Source: Pseudeuparius sepicola
Taxonomy: Eukaryota > Arthropoda > Insecta > Coleoptera > Anthribidae
DNA length: 64,000 bases
Direction: 5' to 3'
NCBI GenBank assembly: GCA_963920635.1
Contig: OY987299.1
Location: 20,600,901 to 20,664,900, forward strand
This document shows positions 23,035-33,260 of the stretch, one piece after another. Under the pieces are notes generated by a model. It saw only the letters and a program-made list of their open reading frames with translations. It ran no database searches and was not told where the DNA came from. The translations under genes and the position numbers were made by a program. Numbering within the stretch: position 1 is the stretch's first letter; every line of letters starts with the position of its first letter.

Positions 23035-23460
23035 ATTTTTAAAGTTCAAAGTGGTTGGGATTCGGGGTCGTAAAAAAGGGCAGCGTAAATTTAAATCATC
23101 TCTTCACCAACGTTTCGGCCGATATACAACCATCTTCAGGGTTCTAAAATCTACAAGATACCTAGTAAGACGTGAAAATGAAAACATTATAAAAAAAACA
23201 AAAGTTTGACAATTTAAAATGTAAGTAATAAGTTTAATAAAAACACAAATAGCAATAGACAAAAGACTTACCAAGATATTCTTTTACTTGTCACAATTAA
23301 ACAATAATAATAGAGAGGACTGAAGTAGATATTAAAGCTAGACCAACTAATCAAGTAGATGATGGTTCTATATCAGCCGAAACGTTGGTGAAGAGATGAT
23401 TTAAATTTACGCTGCCCTTTTTTTTGCGACCCCGAATCCCAACCACTTTGAACTTTAAAA
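23035..23460. mobile_element. Pair of inverted PLE terminal repeats
   Basis: Inverted arms of about 90 bp (23035-23124 and 23371-23460) share TTCAAAGTGGTTGGGATTCG, GGGCAGCGTAAATTTAAATC and ATCTCTTCACCAACGTTTCG. The left arm, read on the minus strand, continues into a hammerhead core. This is the arrangement of a PLE whose 5' and 3' terminal repeats are inverted, with the coding part lost. Confidence 0.65.
23104..23145 (-). ncRNA. Hammerhead-like motif of a PLE terminus
   Basis: On the minus strand: ACC, CTGAAGA, a short helix II with GG/CC, GAAAC, the palindromic helix III ACGT, then GGT that can pair with the initial ACC. Helix II is weak, so cleavage may be poor. The core order and spacing match minimal PLE hammerheads. 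Confidence 0.55.
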
Positions 23461-23600
23461 ATATTTATAATCTTTTTAAAAACTACTATTATGGTGAGAG
23501 AAAATTGGAAATGTTTTCCTAATAATTTTTAACTTCAAAAAATAGGCAATTTTTATAATTTAATTTTTTTTAAATATTTATATTATTACAAATAACCTTT

Positions 23601-23640
23601 TAGTCCTGAAGAAGTTCCAAAATAGGAACGAAATCTTGGC
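23601..23640 (+). ncRNA. Hammerhead-like motif, second PLE family
   Basis: CTGAAGA (23606-23612), helix II GTTCC-AAAATA-GGAAC, then GAAA (23630-23633). A possible helix I of about 4 bp (TAGTC with GGCTTA, one wobble) can form. An AATAAA follows near 23660. Helix III is degenerate. Probably the terminus of another PLE relic; no PLE coding is left next to it. Confidence 0.55.
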
Positions 23641-24449
23641 TTATTTTAAAAGAAGTTAAATAAAGTCTTTGGCTTTCAACCCGTGACATTCATTACTCTT
23701 AACATATTATATCTACACGCCGTGATTTCTAAAAAATATTTATAGTATTTAATATTATAGCAATGTTCTGACATAATATTAATATTTATATAGGTACCTA
23801 AATAATTGAACAGGAATTGAGAATTCTCAAATATGCGAATTATGCCGATATTACCTAAGAAGTTTGAAGAGTTTCTCGGACAAAAGACGAATTTGCAGCG
23901 AACAGGCAACCTTATATAGGTAATAGAATTTCTAGTGTCCTTTATCCCTCGAACTTTAATTTTCACGGATATCTCCGCTAGGACAGCTGGAGGGAATGCA
24001 CAAAACTTTTCAGCTGGGGATTTTATCACAAAGCCATTTATTTTCTTAATGTCGAAGTGCCTACTTGCTTCTTGTCGTCGAGTTCCGAACTTCACCTTGA
24101 GTCTGTTATGGCTGGAACTATGGACAAATTTGAACTTTACGATTTTTTAGGTAATTTACAGCAACCCTAAATCAACACAAGAACACATATACGCCTGTTT
24201 TATTATTTCTAAATTTACTTCAATGGTACAAAAATGGTAAGAATTAATAATAATATTTAAAAAAATGTAAATAAGACCTTCTACTGAAACGTCAAGAATA
24301 CACACATCAAAAGAGTCGAAGGGACAAGGACAAAAATTATGCATGTTTTTGCAACACATAATTAACAACAATAAAGCAACATTAAATAATAATTAATACA
24401 GAGCATTACCACCACGACTGTTCACTACATCTACGAGGTATACTAAGAA

Positions 24450-25417
24450 TTAGGTTGTCAATGTCATGTTGTTCGATGGCGTTCCATTCATTTGAAAGGC
24501 ACTCGAATAGTTGTTGGTCAGTTTAAAACACAATATTTTGCACCAAAAATCTTCGTCCGCGCATATCTCATAAGTGCTCGATGGGATTAAAGTCAGAGGC
24601 CAAGGCAAAACATTAATTTCATTGTCCTGCAGAAATTCGCGCACGACACTTGCCGCATGAGGACGCGCATTGTCGTTCATTAGTTGAAATTTTGGTCCAA
24701 TTCTCTCAGCATATGGAACAACAATAGGCCGAAGAATAATGTTTTGATAATCATTGGAATTCAGGTATCGCTCCAACCATAAACGAGATTAGTTCTTCCG
24801 CCGATGTTGATATCGCCCCATATACCATGATCGTACCTCCTCGAAAGGTGTCAACCTCTCGAACAGCTACAAGGAGTTCTGCATTTCCCGGACAACTCCA
24901 CACGCGATGCCTCCTTGAATCTGGCCGAAGTCCAAATCGAGGCTCGTCAGAAAAGAAAATTGGAGTAAATTCCTGCTGGTGCCAATTTAAATGTTCTTGT
25001 ACTCACTGTAAACTATGGTTGTGCGATTTCCTCGTGATAATGCTGGAATTCTTACAGGCCGACGGTCATTAACATGATCTTCGTGGACCTATTTCGGACA
25101 GTTTATAGTCACTAACCCCACTAACTACATTGTGTGTATTGTGCCACTGAATAACCAATTGCGACGCAGTGATACTACGCTCTCGCGAGGCTAGCATTTC
25201 TTAGAAATCTATTCTGAATTGGTGTAGTTACCCTTGTACGGCCTGAATGTCGTTCTCTGAGGTCTCCTGTTTCTTGGTATCTTATCCATTAACGATTAAT
25301 AACACTCTTGGGTGTGTTAACAGTTTCTGCGACATCCCTTTGTGAAATTCCAGCCTCACAATTCCAATAGTAGGCACTTAACATCGTTTCACGTTCCAAA
25401 CGATGTCTCTGCATCAT
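24450..25417 (-). pseudogene. Tc1-like DDE transposase pseudogene
   Basis: Read on the minus strand from ATG 25417: an N-terminal helix-turn-helix (QRDVAETVNTPKSVINR, stop, WIRYQETGDLRERHSGRTR), then RERSITASQLVIQWHN, RRPVRIPALSRGNRT, EHLNWHQQEF and FFSDEPRFGL with the first catalytic Asp, YGAIS, LMNDNARPHAA with the second Asp, and LPWP followed in another frame by SDFNPIEHL holding the third catalytic residue. Almost the full length of a typical 330-residue protein is present, broken by several frameshifts (near 24520, 24780, 25000, 25050) and at least three stops. No clear terminal repeats are visible. It is dead. Confidence 0.9.
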
Positions 25418-25444
25418 AAAATGTTTAAAATCAAACCAAACTTG

Positions 25445-26150
25445 CCCAGCTCTGAGTGACAAATACCTATTAAATTAAGAAGGTTTTTCGTTTGAATTTT
25501 AAAAAATTCTGAAATGGTTTTTTAAATGTAAAAAACATTAATAGGTTTGTACTATCAGTTGCTAGAACTGACCAGAGTCGTACTATTTTTTTTTAATATT
25601 TAAATACGAAATAATTAAGAAAATATGCGCATTTTTGTATTTATCCCTTAGACTCTTTTGATGCGTGTAGTTGTACAAATATGCAATAATACTATATTTA
25701 ATATTAAATATCTACATTAAGGGGCCAGAGGATTCCTATCTTTTTTAATAATCCCGAACTTTAATTTTCCCGGATGTCTAGGGACATAAAAAGGCATAAA
25801 ACTTTCCAACTAATTAGTCTGGAATGGCCCGGCGATTTCTAGTCTTCCGATCTGTAAGTATTTTAGCGTCCTGATATCGAACACCTATTTGGACTATTTT
25901 ACTAACTTTACTGCAAAGTTAATTAAATTTCGTCGAAGGTTTTCGAACAGGAGCCCCCAGGAAACACTATCGTACAGTCGTTAACGAGTTATGGAAAACT
26001 TATTAATTCTCGCTCTTTAATAATTGAAGTGTTTTCACGAGAACGTGATAACTTTGCATTTCCCTCTCCTTTATGCTGATTGATTTTGCTTGTTTATTAT
26101 TTTGTTTACATAATTTACTTACTTTAACTTCACTTGTTCATTGTACAATA
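25445..26150. other. No recognisable gene
   Basis: AT-rich sequence without clear coding or repeat boundaries. A short string, CCCGAACTTTAATTTTC-CGGAT, near 25747 recurs near 23945, hinting at one more dispersed repeat. Confidence 0.4.
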
Positions 26151-26224
26151 GTAGAAATGCTATGAGAGTTATAGATAAAGCCTGTCGAGACTTGTTTGAT
26201 CTAGAACTCTCATAGCATCTCTAC
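26151..26224. other. Pre-miRNA-like hairpin candidate
   Basis: Arms GTAGAAATGCTATGAGAG... (26151-26176) and ATCTAGAACTCTCATAGC... (26199-26224) pair over about 24 bp with two small mismatches and a 22-nt loop, about 74 nt in total. That is the size and imperfect pairing of an insect pre-miRNA. It lies in a stretch with no visible transposon ends. I do not recognise a known mature sequence, and a small foldback transposon relic is the alternative. Confidence 0.35.
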
Positions 26225-27150
26225 TTACAACTAAACACCTTTGTATTGTAAATATTGTTATAACGGGGGACGTGTCATTGCGAGTATGTATTTATTCATA
26301 GACAGGACTTTCCCAGCAATCGCCCATGGTCCACATACTACACGACAATAGACCAAAGTTCTATTTTATTATCCTATGGACAATAATACTCATCGACGGT
26401 ATGCTGGTTTCGTCCACGGATTCCATCGTCATTCCCAGATCGATGATGGCTGCAATCAAGGTCGCTCCCTCTTTTGCATGGGACGGCAGTCGGATACGGG
26501 ACTCGCATATCAATCAAAGAAAAAAGTCGGCAATGCTGCTGCGTTTATGAGGTCTATTCAGTTCGCAGTGAAGTCGGAATATTCCGGATGAACCAGTAGA
26601 ATTTTACGTATTTTCTTGGGATGACATTTTAGTTACAAAAGTGGCAAGCATTTCTTGTCACAGAATAGATAGTGTGTATTTATTATAAAATCTATAAATA
26701 AAATATTAGAAATGGTAATAGACGAAGTTTTATATCGTTTTCACCAATAATCAGAAAAAAAAATCTATACAATCGAGTTCAAAATTTTAACGAAATCAAT
26801 CTCGGTTTATGTCTTGGCTTGAGGGTGTTTGACGTGGTGAAAAAAAAAAGATAAAATACACAACTTTAAAAATGGCTTAAAGGAATTTCTTGTTGAGGAG
26901 TATGATGACTATAGAATATTTTGACCATTTCAAGTAAGGATGTTTTGTATTTATCTTGCAAATACAATATAATTGCCGATATGCCTCGTAATATCTATCT
27001 ATGCTGACGGATCCTATATACAATACTTACTATGTCTATAGGAATAAATGTATTATGTCTTTATTTATTTATTTATCGTGTCAAACTTGAAATAATGTGC
27101 TCATCGCTTTTTAAATGTCTCTTTTCGTCTACAAAAAAAATATGAAAGTG
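26225..27150. other. No recognisable gene
   Basis: Includes a somewhat GC-richer part (26280-26580) with overlapping short frames on the plus strand that resemble nothing I know. The remainder is AT-rich. Confidence 0.4.
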
Positions 27151-27169
27151 TTGTTATGCCGTGGTCTGT

Positions 27170-27225
27170 GCAGAAATAGTTCAGACGTTTCGCCGGTCGT
27201 AGCTGCCGGCATCTTCAGTAGTTCT
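27170..27225 (-). ncRNA. Hammerhead-like motif (inverted arm)
   Basis: Minus strand: CTGAAGA (27212-27218), helix II GCCGG/CCGGC, GAAACGTC. It is the mirror copy of the motif at 28063. Confidence 0.6.
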
Positions 27226-27508
27226 ACTCCGGTTGTGGAGAGGTGACTGGCGTTATTTGGTGATTCTTATCTGGCTGTCGAGAGGTGACTAATGTCAACT
27301 GCGATCTGGTCACTCTTCTTATACCAGGACTTGTTCGTGTAGACTGAGATTGAATTGTTGGAGGGAACGTATTGGTGGGGGCGATATAGAAAGGGGCAGA
27401 GCCCGAGGCGACCGCATCATTACCGTTAGCCAAGCCGAGGTCATTTAGCGAAGTGGAGGTAGTGGGATCCGAGGCTGAAATGGGCAGCGTAATAGTGGGG
27501 GAAAAGAA

Positions 27509-28057
27509 CATCAAAGGGCTCTTCGGCTACAGCATTCTGACAAATCAGCCATAGCTATGCACGCCATGGAGGAAATCCACTCTATTAACTTTGAACAGAC
27601 GACGGCATTGGTTAAAAGAACAGGTTTTTACAACTTGGCTAGACGTGAGGCATTGGAAATAGAACAACACCCTTGGAATTTCAATAAAGAAGACGGATTG
27701 CGAGTCAGCAGGGCGTGGAAACCAGTCCTCAGAAACAAACAAGAACGGAGAACAGAGACCGACGCTGCCACTTGCAACACCCCCACTATTACGCTGCCCA
27801 TTTCAGCCGCGGATCCCACTACCTCCACTTCGCTAAATGACCTCGGCTTGGCTAACGGTAATGATGCGGTCGCCTCCGGCTCTGCCCCTTTCTATATCGC
27901 CCCCAACAATACGTTCCCTCCAACAATTCAATCTCAGTCTACACGAACAAGTCCTGGTATAATAAGAGTGATCAGATCGCAGTTGACATTAGTCACCTCT
28001 CGACAGCCAGATAAGAATCACCAAATAACGCCAGTCACCTCTCCACAACCGGAGTAG
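27509..28057 (+). pseudogene. PLE polyprotein C-terminus (end of GIY-YIG domain and tail)
   Basis: From about 27509 the plus frame reads QRALRLQHSDKSAIAMHAME, HSINFEQTTALVKRT, FYNLARREALEIEQHPWNFN and SRAWKPVLRN. These are conserved blocks after the GIY-YIG catalytic Arg in animal Penelope proteins (HxIxFExTxxL, REAxEIxKHPxNFN, WKPVL). A low-complexity Pro/Thr/Ser-rich tail runs to the stop at 28057. The reverse transcriptase and first nuclease motifs are missing. It belongs to a different PLE family from the one at position 1. Confidence 0.85.
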
Positions 28058-28110
28058 AACTACTGAAGATGCCGGCAGCTATACGACCGGCGAAACGTCT
28101 GAACTATTTC
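28055..28110 (+). ncRNA. Hammerhead-like motif of the PLE
   Basis: CTGAAGA at 28063-28069, a strong helix II GCCGG/CCGGC, GAAAC at 28092-28096 with palindromic ACGT for helix III and C at the expected cleavage site. Helix I is weak (two possible pairs), so activity is uncertain. It lies directly after the PLE stop codon. Confidence 0.65.
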
Positions 28111-28395
28111 TGCACAGACCACGGCATAACAACCCGGAATCTCATCAATATATAAATATGAAAGTGGTTTAAGAGTAAGGTACCAATATTTAAAAAATTG
28201 TTATTAAGAAAACTTGTTGAGAATTGAAAGAAAGTGACATATTCAAAATCACAGCCGGCCACTACGAATTATTTAGGCGTTTTTCGATTTTTCTTCGACT
28301 GCTCTGTATAGGTATATCTGAAAACGGAATATTGTAGAGATAACTTATTAGCTTTTTCAACAAATTTTAATTAGATATTAATTTGCACATACAAA

Positions 28396-28979
28396 TTTTC
28401 AAGTTGCCTGGAAAATTAATAAATTTTAAATGAACTAAACTTTGAACTTGTAACTCAAAAAATATCTTCAACAAATTTGTTTCCTGAGCTTTCGGAGAAT
28501 AAATCTTCCTCCTTTCTCAAAGATCATGTCACGTCAAAGTGAAATGACAGATTAATAAATTTCAGGTTAAAATGTCATGACAACAGAAATAAATAGCCTA
28601 GCCACCTGCCTGATATTGTACCCTGTGTACTATCTAATTATTATACTAACTTTGAATCAGTGGCAATAATATATTTTTTGGTTTGGTTTAGTTGGGAAAA
28701 GGGTCAAAACGTTATTAAAAACACTATTTCTTCCCCAACTAAACCAAACCAAAAAATATTTAATATTTGGGTCACCAACCTTTACTAATTATATTATCTG
28801 GATTGGGTATTGGCAATAATATATTTTACTGAATTCCAGTGAACATTCAACAGCACAGTTGTCTGTACTTCCTAGAATAAATGCTGATTCTTTAATTTTT
28901 CGTCTATTTCCTACTTCTTCTTTGAGAATTGGTTTGGACCTAACCCAAGAATTTATTAATTTTCCAGGCAACTTGAAAA
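28396..28979. repeat. 584-bp segment bounded by 30-bp inverted repeats
   Basis: The strings around CAAGTTGCCTGGAAAATTAA (28396-28425) and its complement (28950-28979) are almost perfect inverted repeats. The interior holds a 26-bp hairpin (28671-28759) and no coding region. It could be a small inverted-repeat element with internal rather than terminal arms; TA or 8-bp duplications are not obvious. Confidence 0.5.
28671..28759. repeat. Perfect 25-bp hairpin
   Basis: ATATTTTTTGGTTTGGTTTA (28671 onward, continuing GTTGGG) is matched exactly by its complement at 28735-28759 with a loop of about 38 nt. Role unknown; a MITE remnant or the core of the surrounding inverted-repeat segment. Confidence 0.6.
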
Positions 28980-29480
28980 AGTTGTCTTTTAACCAGTTTG
29001 GTCGCGAAAAACCGGATTAAAATTCAATGGATCTGTTTACACCACAAATAAATTTTAGAAAATAACTAGGAAATTAATCTAACACAGAGGACGGCATATC
29101 AAGTAAAATCACTAATATTTTTATTACTTGAGTGAATTTATTTTCTAGGTACGTTCAATTTATTTATTTTGAGTTCCTGTTTAAATTTGCCAGTAACATT
29201 CTCTCATCTCTAAACAACTTTCCTTAACGATATATGTTTAACATTTGAGCCACTTTTTTATTTTTGAACGTCCCCCGTACACGAAAGTAGATATTTAAGG
29301 TTTAATAAGCACATTTTGAATTTGAATCTATGCAAAGACGTCTATCAAGAATATTGTTCAAAGTTTGGTAGGTACCTGCATAGGCATCAATCATTATGTA
29401 TCTCAAAATGTGATAATACCAAGTTTCCCAAATACCCAGATTGATCTTTTTACAAGCTTTTATTTCACTTGCCCTGTTAG

Positions 29481-29569
29481 TGTGTATGTATGTACCTATG
29501 TATGTATGTATGTATGTATGTATGTATGTATGTATGTATGTATGTATGTATGTATGTATGTATGTATGT
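29481..29569. repeat. (TATG)n microsatellite
   Basis: About 20 tandem TATG units with two early interruptions. Open frames of alternating Tyr-Val-Cys-Met or His-Thr-Tyr-Ile across it are artefacts. Confidence 0.95.
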
Positions 29570-30109
29570 GTGGGTCGAATTTTGCAAGCTAAATTAGAAC
29601 CACTTCTTGGCATCCGATTAATCTGAAATTTTGCATACACCTTTATCGTTCTGAGGGCAATACAATATGCAATATTCAATATTGTAATACATTCAAAATG
29701 GCCGTCGTCTCAAGATGGCGGATGATATGTATTTTTTGTCAACCCCCTTTTTTTCATGTGATATTATCACGAGGCCAAGGCGAGTCATTCTCGTGCGAGA
29801 TCACTGGTTATACTTATACAAACAATAACTCCCTCCACAGTAACAGAGTTGTTAGGTCGATGACTGCGTGGAACTTTGACAGAAACTCATTGCGCCAAGA
29901 ATCCTCTATACATATACGGACAGGACATCGACACTGAACATGCCTCGGATACGTCGCGTGTTTCAATCGCGAATTCCCATCCCAATCTATTGACCACCTG
30001 CATGGCGACGTGCGCATTCCATTCCCCCAATTAATAAATCCTCGATTATGATCGAAATTATTCCACAGATTCGTCTGGGACACATCGACAAGGTAAATTT
30101 TTAAATACT

Positions 30110-30265
30110 GGAGCGGCGGGCCGCGGTGGCGACGTTCGCAGCGTCGTGAACTTTTTGGACTGCGTGGTTTTTCGCATTCGATCGGCCTTCGGTTCGATTC
30201 GAGGTCGAGGCAGACTGAATGCCTCTATAGAAAAACACGGCTGATGGCCCAGAGCGCTGGGCAAA
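30110..30265 (+). repeat. Possible tRNA-derived SINE
   Basis: A GC-rich segment has GGCCGCGGTGGCGACG, which could be a decayed A box, and 80 bp later GGTTCGATTCGAG, a 10-of-11 match to the pol III B box (GGTTCGANTCC). The spacing is wider than in most tRNAs but acceptable for a SINE head. No poly(A) tail or target duplication was found. Low confidence. Confidence 0.3.
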
Positions 30266-30409
30266 ATGGATTGCTACTTAATGGCTTTATCTGGGTGATT
30301 TACTTATTGCCCTACAGTCGAGACAATATTCGAGTAGTATTAGTTGCGACACCTCCCCGCAAAAGCATGAGTTCTTTTGTAGTAAATGCTCTTAAATATT
30401 AATTTTCTT

Positions 30410-31169
30410 GACCGTAAATTATTGTATTTTTCTATTAAAAATCGTGAGTTTTTACTTAAATGTAAAAGCTTAGGATTATCACCAAAATTTCTCAAATCCA
30501 AAGGTAAACACTATCGTTTTAAAAACCGTAAATTCTAACAATTTTTTTAACAAAATTAAAAATAATAACATTAAAAAAGTTGACTCCTTTATAAACGAGC
30601 AACACAAAATAAACAAACCTAACACCCACGATATGTTGACGACTGTCTACTCTGTATTCAATAAAATCATATTAATGAAACACTTAATACTTTTAATTCA
30701 TTTTACGAAAGATTAAAATTTACTTATGAAAAGGAATCAAATCACTATAATTTTTTTAAAATATTACTATTTACTACAATACCTCCGGATCTGTTGAGAC
30801 AAATTGGTTTACAAAAAATGTTTGGTCTGGTAGATACCTGACCTTAGATTCCATAGTACCAAATAACTAGTGTCATATAAGCCTTAACTGATGGCTATTA
30901 AACTTTCACACCCAAAATTTCTTAAACAAAACCTAAATGAAGTTCGAAACATATTACACAATAATTATCCTGTTTCTTTTTATAATTTGTTAACAAACGA
31001 TATCATACAATTAAGTCTCAATCACAACAACCCAACAACAATTTACCAAAACAAAATAATAAATAATATATTTCCATACCTTATATTAATGGCCCTTAGT
31101 AGTAGTAGTAGTTTAGTAGTTCATGTCTTAATACTTGTTCGCCCGTCTGTAGGCCCCTTTTATACTTGA
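30410..31169 (+). pseudogene. PLE reverse transcriptase pseudogene
   Basis: Three blocks in order, with deletions and stops between them: an N-terminal segment (30410-30538, including NREFLLKCKSLGLSPKFLKS); the catalytic motif RYVDDCLLCIQ (30629-30661) followed by TFNSFYERLKFTYE; and a segment with GLVD (near 30820) then LSHPKFLKQNLNEVRNIL (from 30897), the HPxFxxxN block downstream of the RT core in PLEs. The palm region with the first Asp and the GIY-YIG domain are missing. It is not functional. Confidence 0.8.
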
Positions 31170-31701
31170 ATTTATATGCTTTCATACTGTTCTTTGGTCC
31201 CTCGCCTTGTCTCCTCGAAGATGAGATATTTTAACAAGAACTTTTTATTTAAAAAACAAAATATGAGAAACAACTATAATTTTCTAACTACATAAAAATA
31301 ATTATATTATATACACCGATGAAGTTTCCTTAAATTATTTTTTCCAAGAATTTTATACAGGGTGATTCAAAACTATGCGGCACCCTTTCAGGGGCGTAAT
31401 TTACTCGTTAAAATAAGACGAAAGGTTCATATTAACATGGGTCCAAAAACTCTTCATTTCGAAGATACAGGGTGATTAAACTTTGAAAAAAAAATAGATT
31501 TTTCTTTATACCTTCCAAACCAATGAGAATATTTAAACCAAATTTGGTACACAATAATACCATCATAAGGTGACATAAGAAATGCTAATATCAGGTCGCG
31601 AAAGTATCCAGTGGCGGAGGTAAGGGTAATCGGTACCATAAATTCAGAGACTTGCCATCAATAGACTGCGCGTAACGCATCTAAGGTGTTGTCGACACAC
31701 T

Positions 31702-32607
31702 ATGCAACACACAAAACCCTGCGGGGCAATAAATCGTGTCCGGCGTCCGCGAGTTATTACTTCGTTAGGTCCTAAAAAAGATGAACACGGACGACCAATT
31801 AAATGGGAACTTTTTAAAACGTTGGTCTCTTTACAACAAACTGAAGGTCGAACAATACATATTAATTTCAAACAAGAAATAATTATGAAAGTGAGATTAG
31901 CGGCCCAGATTTTTAGCATAAGTGTAGCAGATTCTCTGTATTTCTGCAACAAAGACCTTTACAGATTCTGAGGGAACTTCAAATTTTGCCGAAAAATTAA
32001 TGATATATTTGACACTTTAAATTCCAGAAATTTGTTGTCAAAGAGTAGTTTCGGAAAACCGTTGACTCTAGAAAATATTACTTCCTTTACAACGTGTTTT
32101 AAAAGTTCCATTCATTATATCATATATTCATACTCTTGATGCACAAAATATTTTAACGACACGTAGAAAGACGGGTTTCAAAGGTCTCATTATATCTATG
32201 ATAAGTGTTCAGAATATGGTAAACGATCTGATAAACACAAAAATTTTGGATTATTTCTTGACATACAAAGTAAGTCAAGATCAACAGCTAAGCAATTCGA
32301 GGACGCCTACAAGAGACTTTTGCTTAAAACAGAAATTTCATCCTCTGCTTTCGCTAATTGTGTACAGGGTGTCCCAGTTAACGTGATAAACCTGATTTTC
32401 CCCGTAATTTTAAAGATAAATTCTTTGTTCGAAAACCAAACTTGTGTAGAATTTTCCGAGGAATTCGAATGTGAAGTCAAACTGAATATACCGGGTGTTG
32501 TTAAAAAGTTATTTAAAAAAATACCGTTTTCCGTAAAATTTTGAAGTTGGATTTTAACACGAAATGTTAGTAATGAGTATACGGGGAGTAACTAAAAAAT
32601 GTATATG

Positions 32608-32645
<38 letters not shown>

Positions 32646-33260
32646 CATACATTTTTTAGTTACTCCCCGTATACTCATTACATTATTTTTCGCTACTCCC
32701 CGTATACTCATTCCTAACATTTCGTGTTAAAACGGTATTTTTGATATAACTTTTTAACAACACCCGGTATATTAAGTTTGACGTCACATTCGAATTCCTC
32801 GGAAAATTCTACACAAGTCTGGTTTTCGAACCATGAACTTATCTTTAAAATACGGAGAAAATCGGGTTTATCACCTTAACTGGGACACCCTGTACAAATA
32901 GATAATACGTCTATTCTAACAATAAGTAGTGGATGTAGGAAAGAACAGCATGTTGATGATCTACTTGATTTGATAGGTAATGAAGAACATTATGCAGAAA
33001 ATGAAGACATACTCATACTAGTTTTTCCAAATTGGCCTCCATATTTACCTACTAGACATAACTACGTACATTTCAGGTTTTGTTGCAAGAAACATAGCTA
33101 AGTCTGTTAAATGTTCCATATGTGCAGATGCTGTATTCGCATCAGAGAGTCATTCAAAGCTTTTAACTAGAAAAAATCGTGGAGGATTGCTACACGCCTC
33201 AAGCGATGTCATAAAAAATTGCCAAATTGGCGAATATGTTTTCAGGTTTTTCATCCAATC
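31702..33260 (+). pseudogene. P-element / THAP9-like transposase, C-terminal half
   Basis: Recognised blocks in order: MKVRLAAQIFSISVADSL; INDIFDTLNSRNLLSKSS; TRRKTGFKGLIISM; a TYKVSQDQ segment aligning with the S-Q-D-x-x-E region of P-type RNase H domains; FEDAYKRLLLKTEISSSA; then, after the inserted foldback, NTSILTISS; and YISGFVARNIAKSVKCSICA with HASSDVIKNC. This order matches THAP9 and P transposase C-termini. Frames change at least three times and the THAP DNA-binding domain is missing, so it is inactive. Removing the 32365-32892 insertion rejoins SSAFANC to VQIDNTSIL in frame. Confidence 0.88.
32365..32892. mobile_element. Foldback element I, TIR CAGGGTGTCCCAG, with (TA)n tip
   Basis: The whole element is one hairpin with arms of about 245 bp. 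The left arm begins CAGGGTGTCCCAGTTAACGT and the right ends with the complement (some divergence); TA flanks both sides (32363-32364, 32893-32894). The tip is a (TA)n run (about 32606-32643) that lies at the symmetry centre. A variant end motif CCGGGTGTT recurs in direct orientation about 126 bp inside each end. It interrupts the P-like transposase frame. Confidence 0.9.

Larger units (their letters stand above)
27151..28132 (+). mobile_element. 5'-truncated PLE with inverted terminal copy
   Basis: Two arms of about 350 bp (27151-27500 and 27779-28132) are near-perfect inverted copies; between them is the end of a PLE coding region. Each arm carries a hammerhead core. This matches PLE copies that end in a partial inverted copy of their own terminal repeat, formed during target-primed reverse transcription. 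Because the arms are transcribable, the same 80-residue tail can be read on both strands. Confidence 0.8.

Noticed and set aside
23676..24095. 139-codon open frame on the minus strand
   Set aside because: No recognisable domain; it overlaps a repeat-like string shared with 25747 and has no coding context, so it is treated as chance.
29490..29570. CRISPR-like regular repeats
   Set aside because: Simple tandem repeat without spacers; no CRISPR array exists in this eukaryotic-looking window.
29302..29679. Open frames rich in His-Thr-Tyr-Ile or Tyr-Val-Cys-Met
   Set aside because: They are read-through of the (TATG)n microsatellite.
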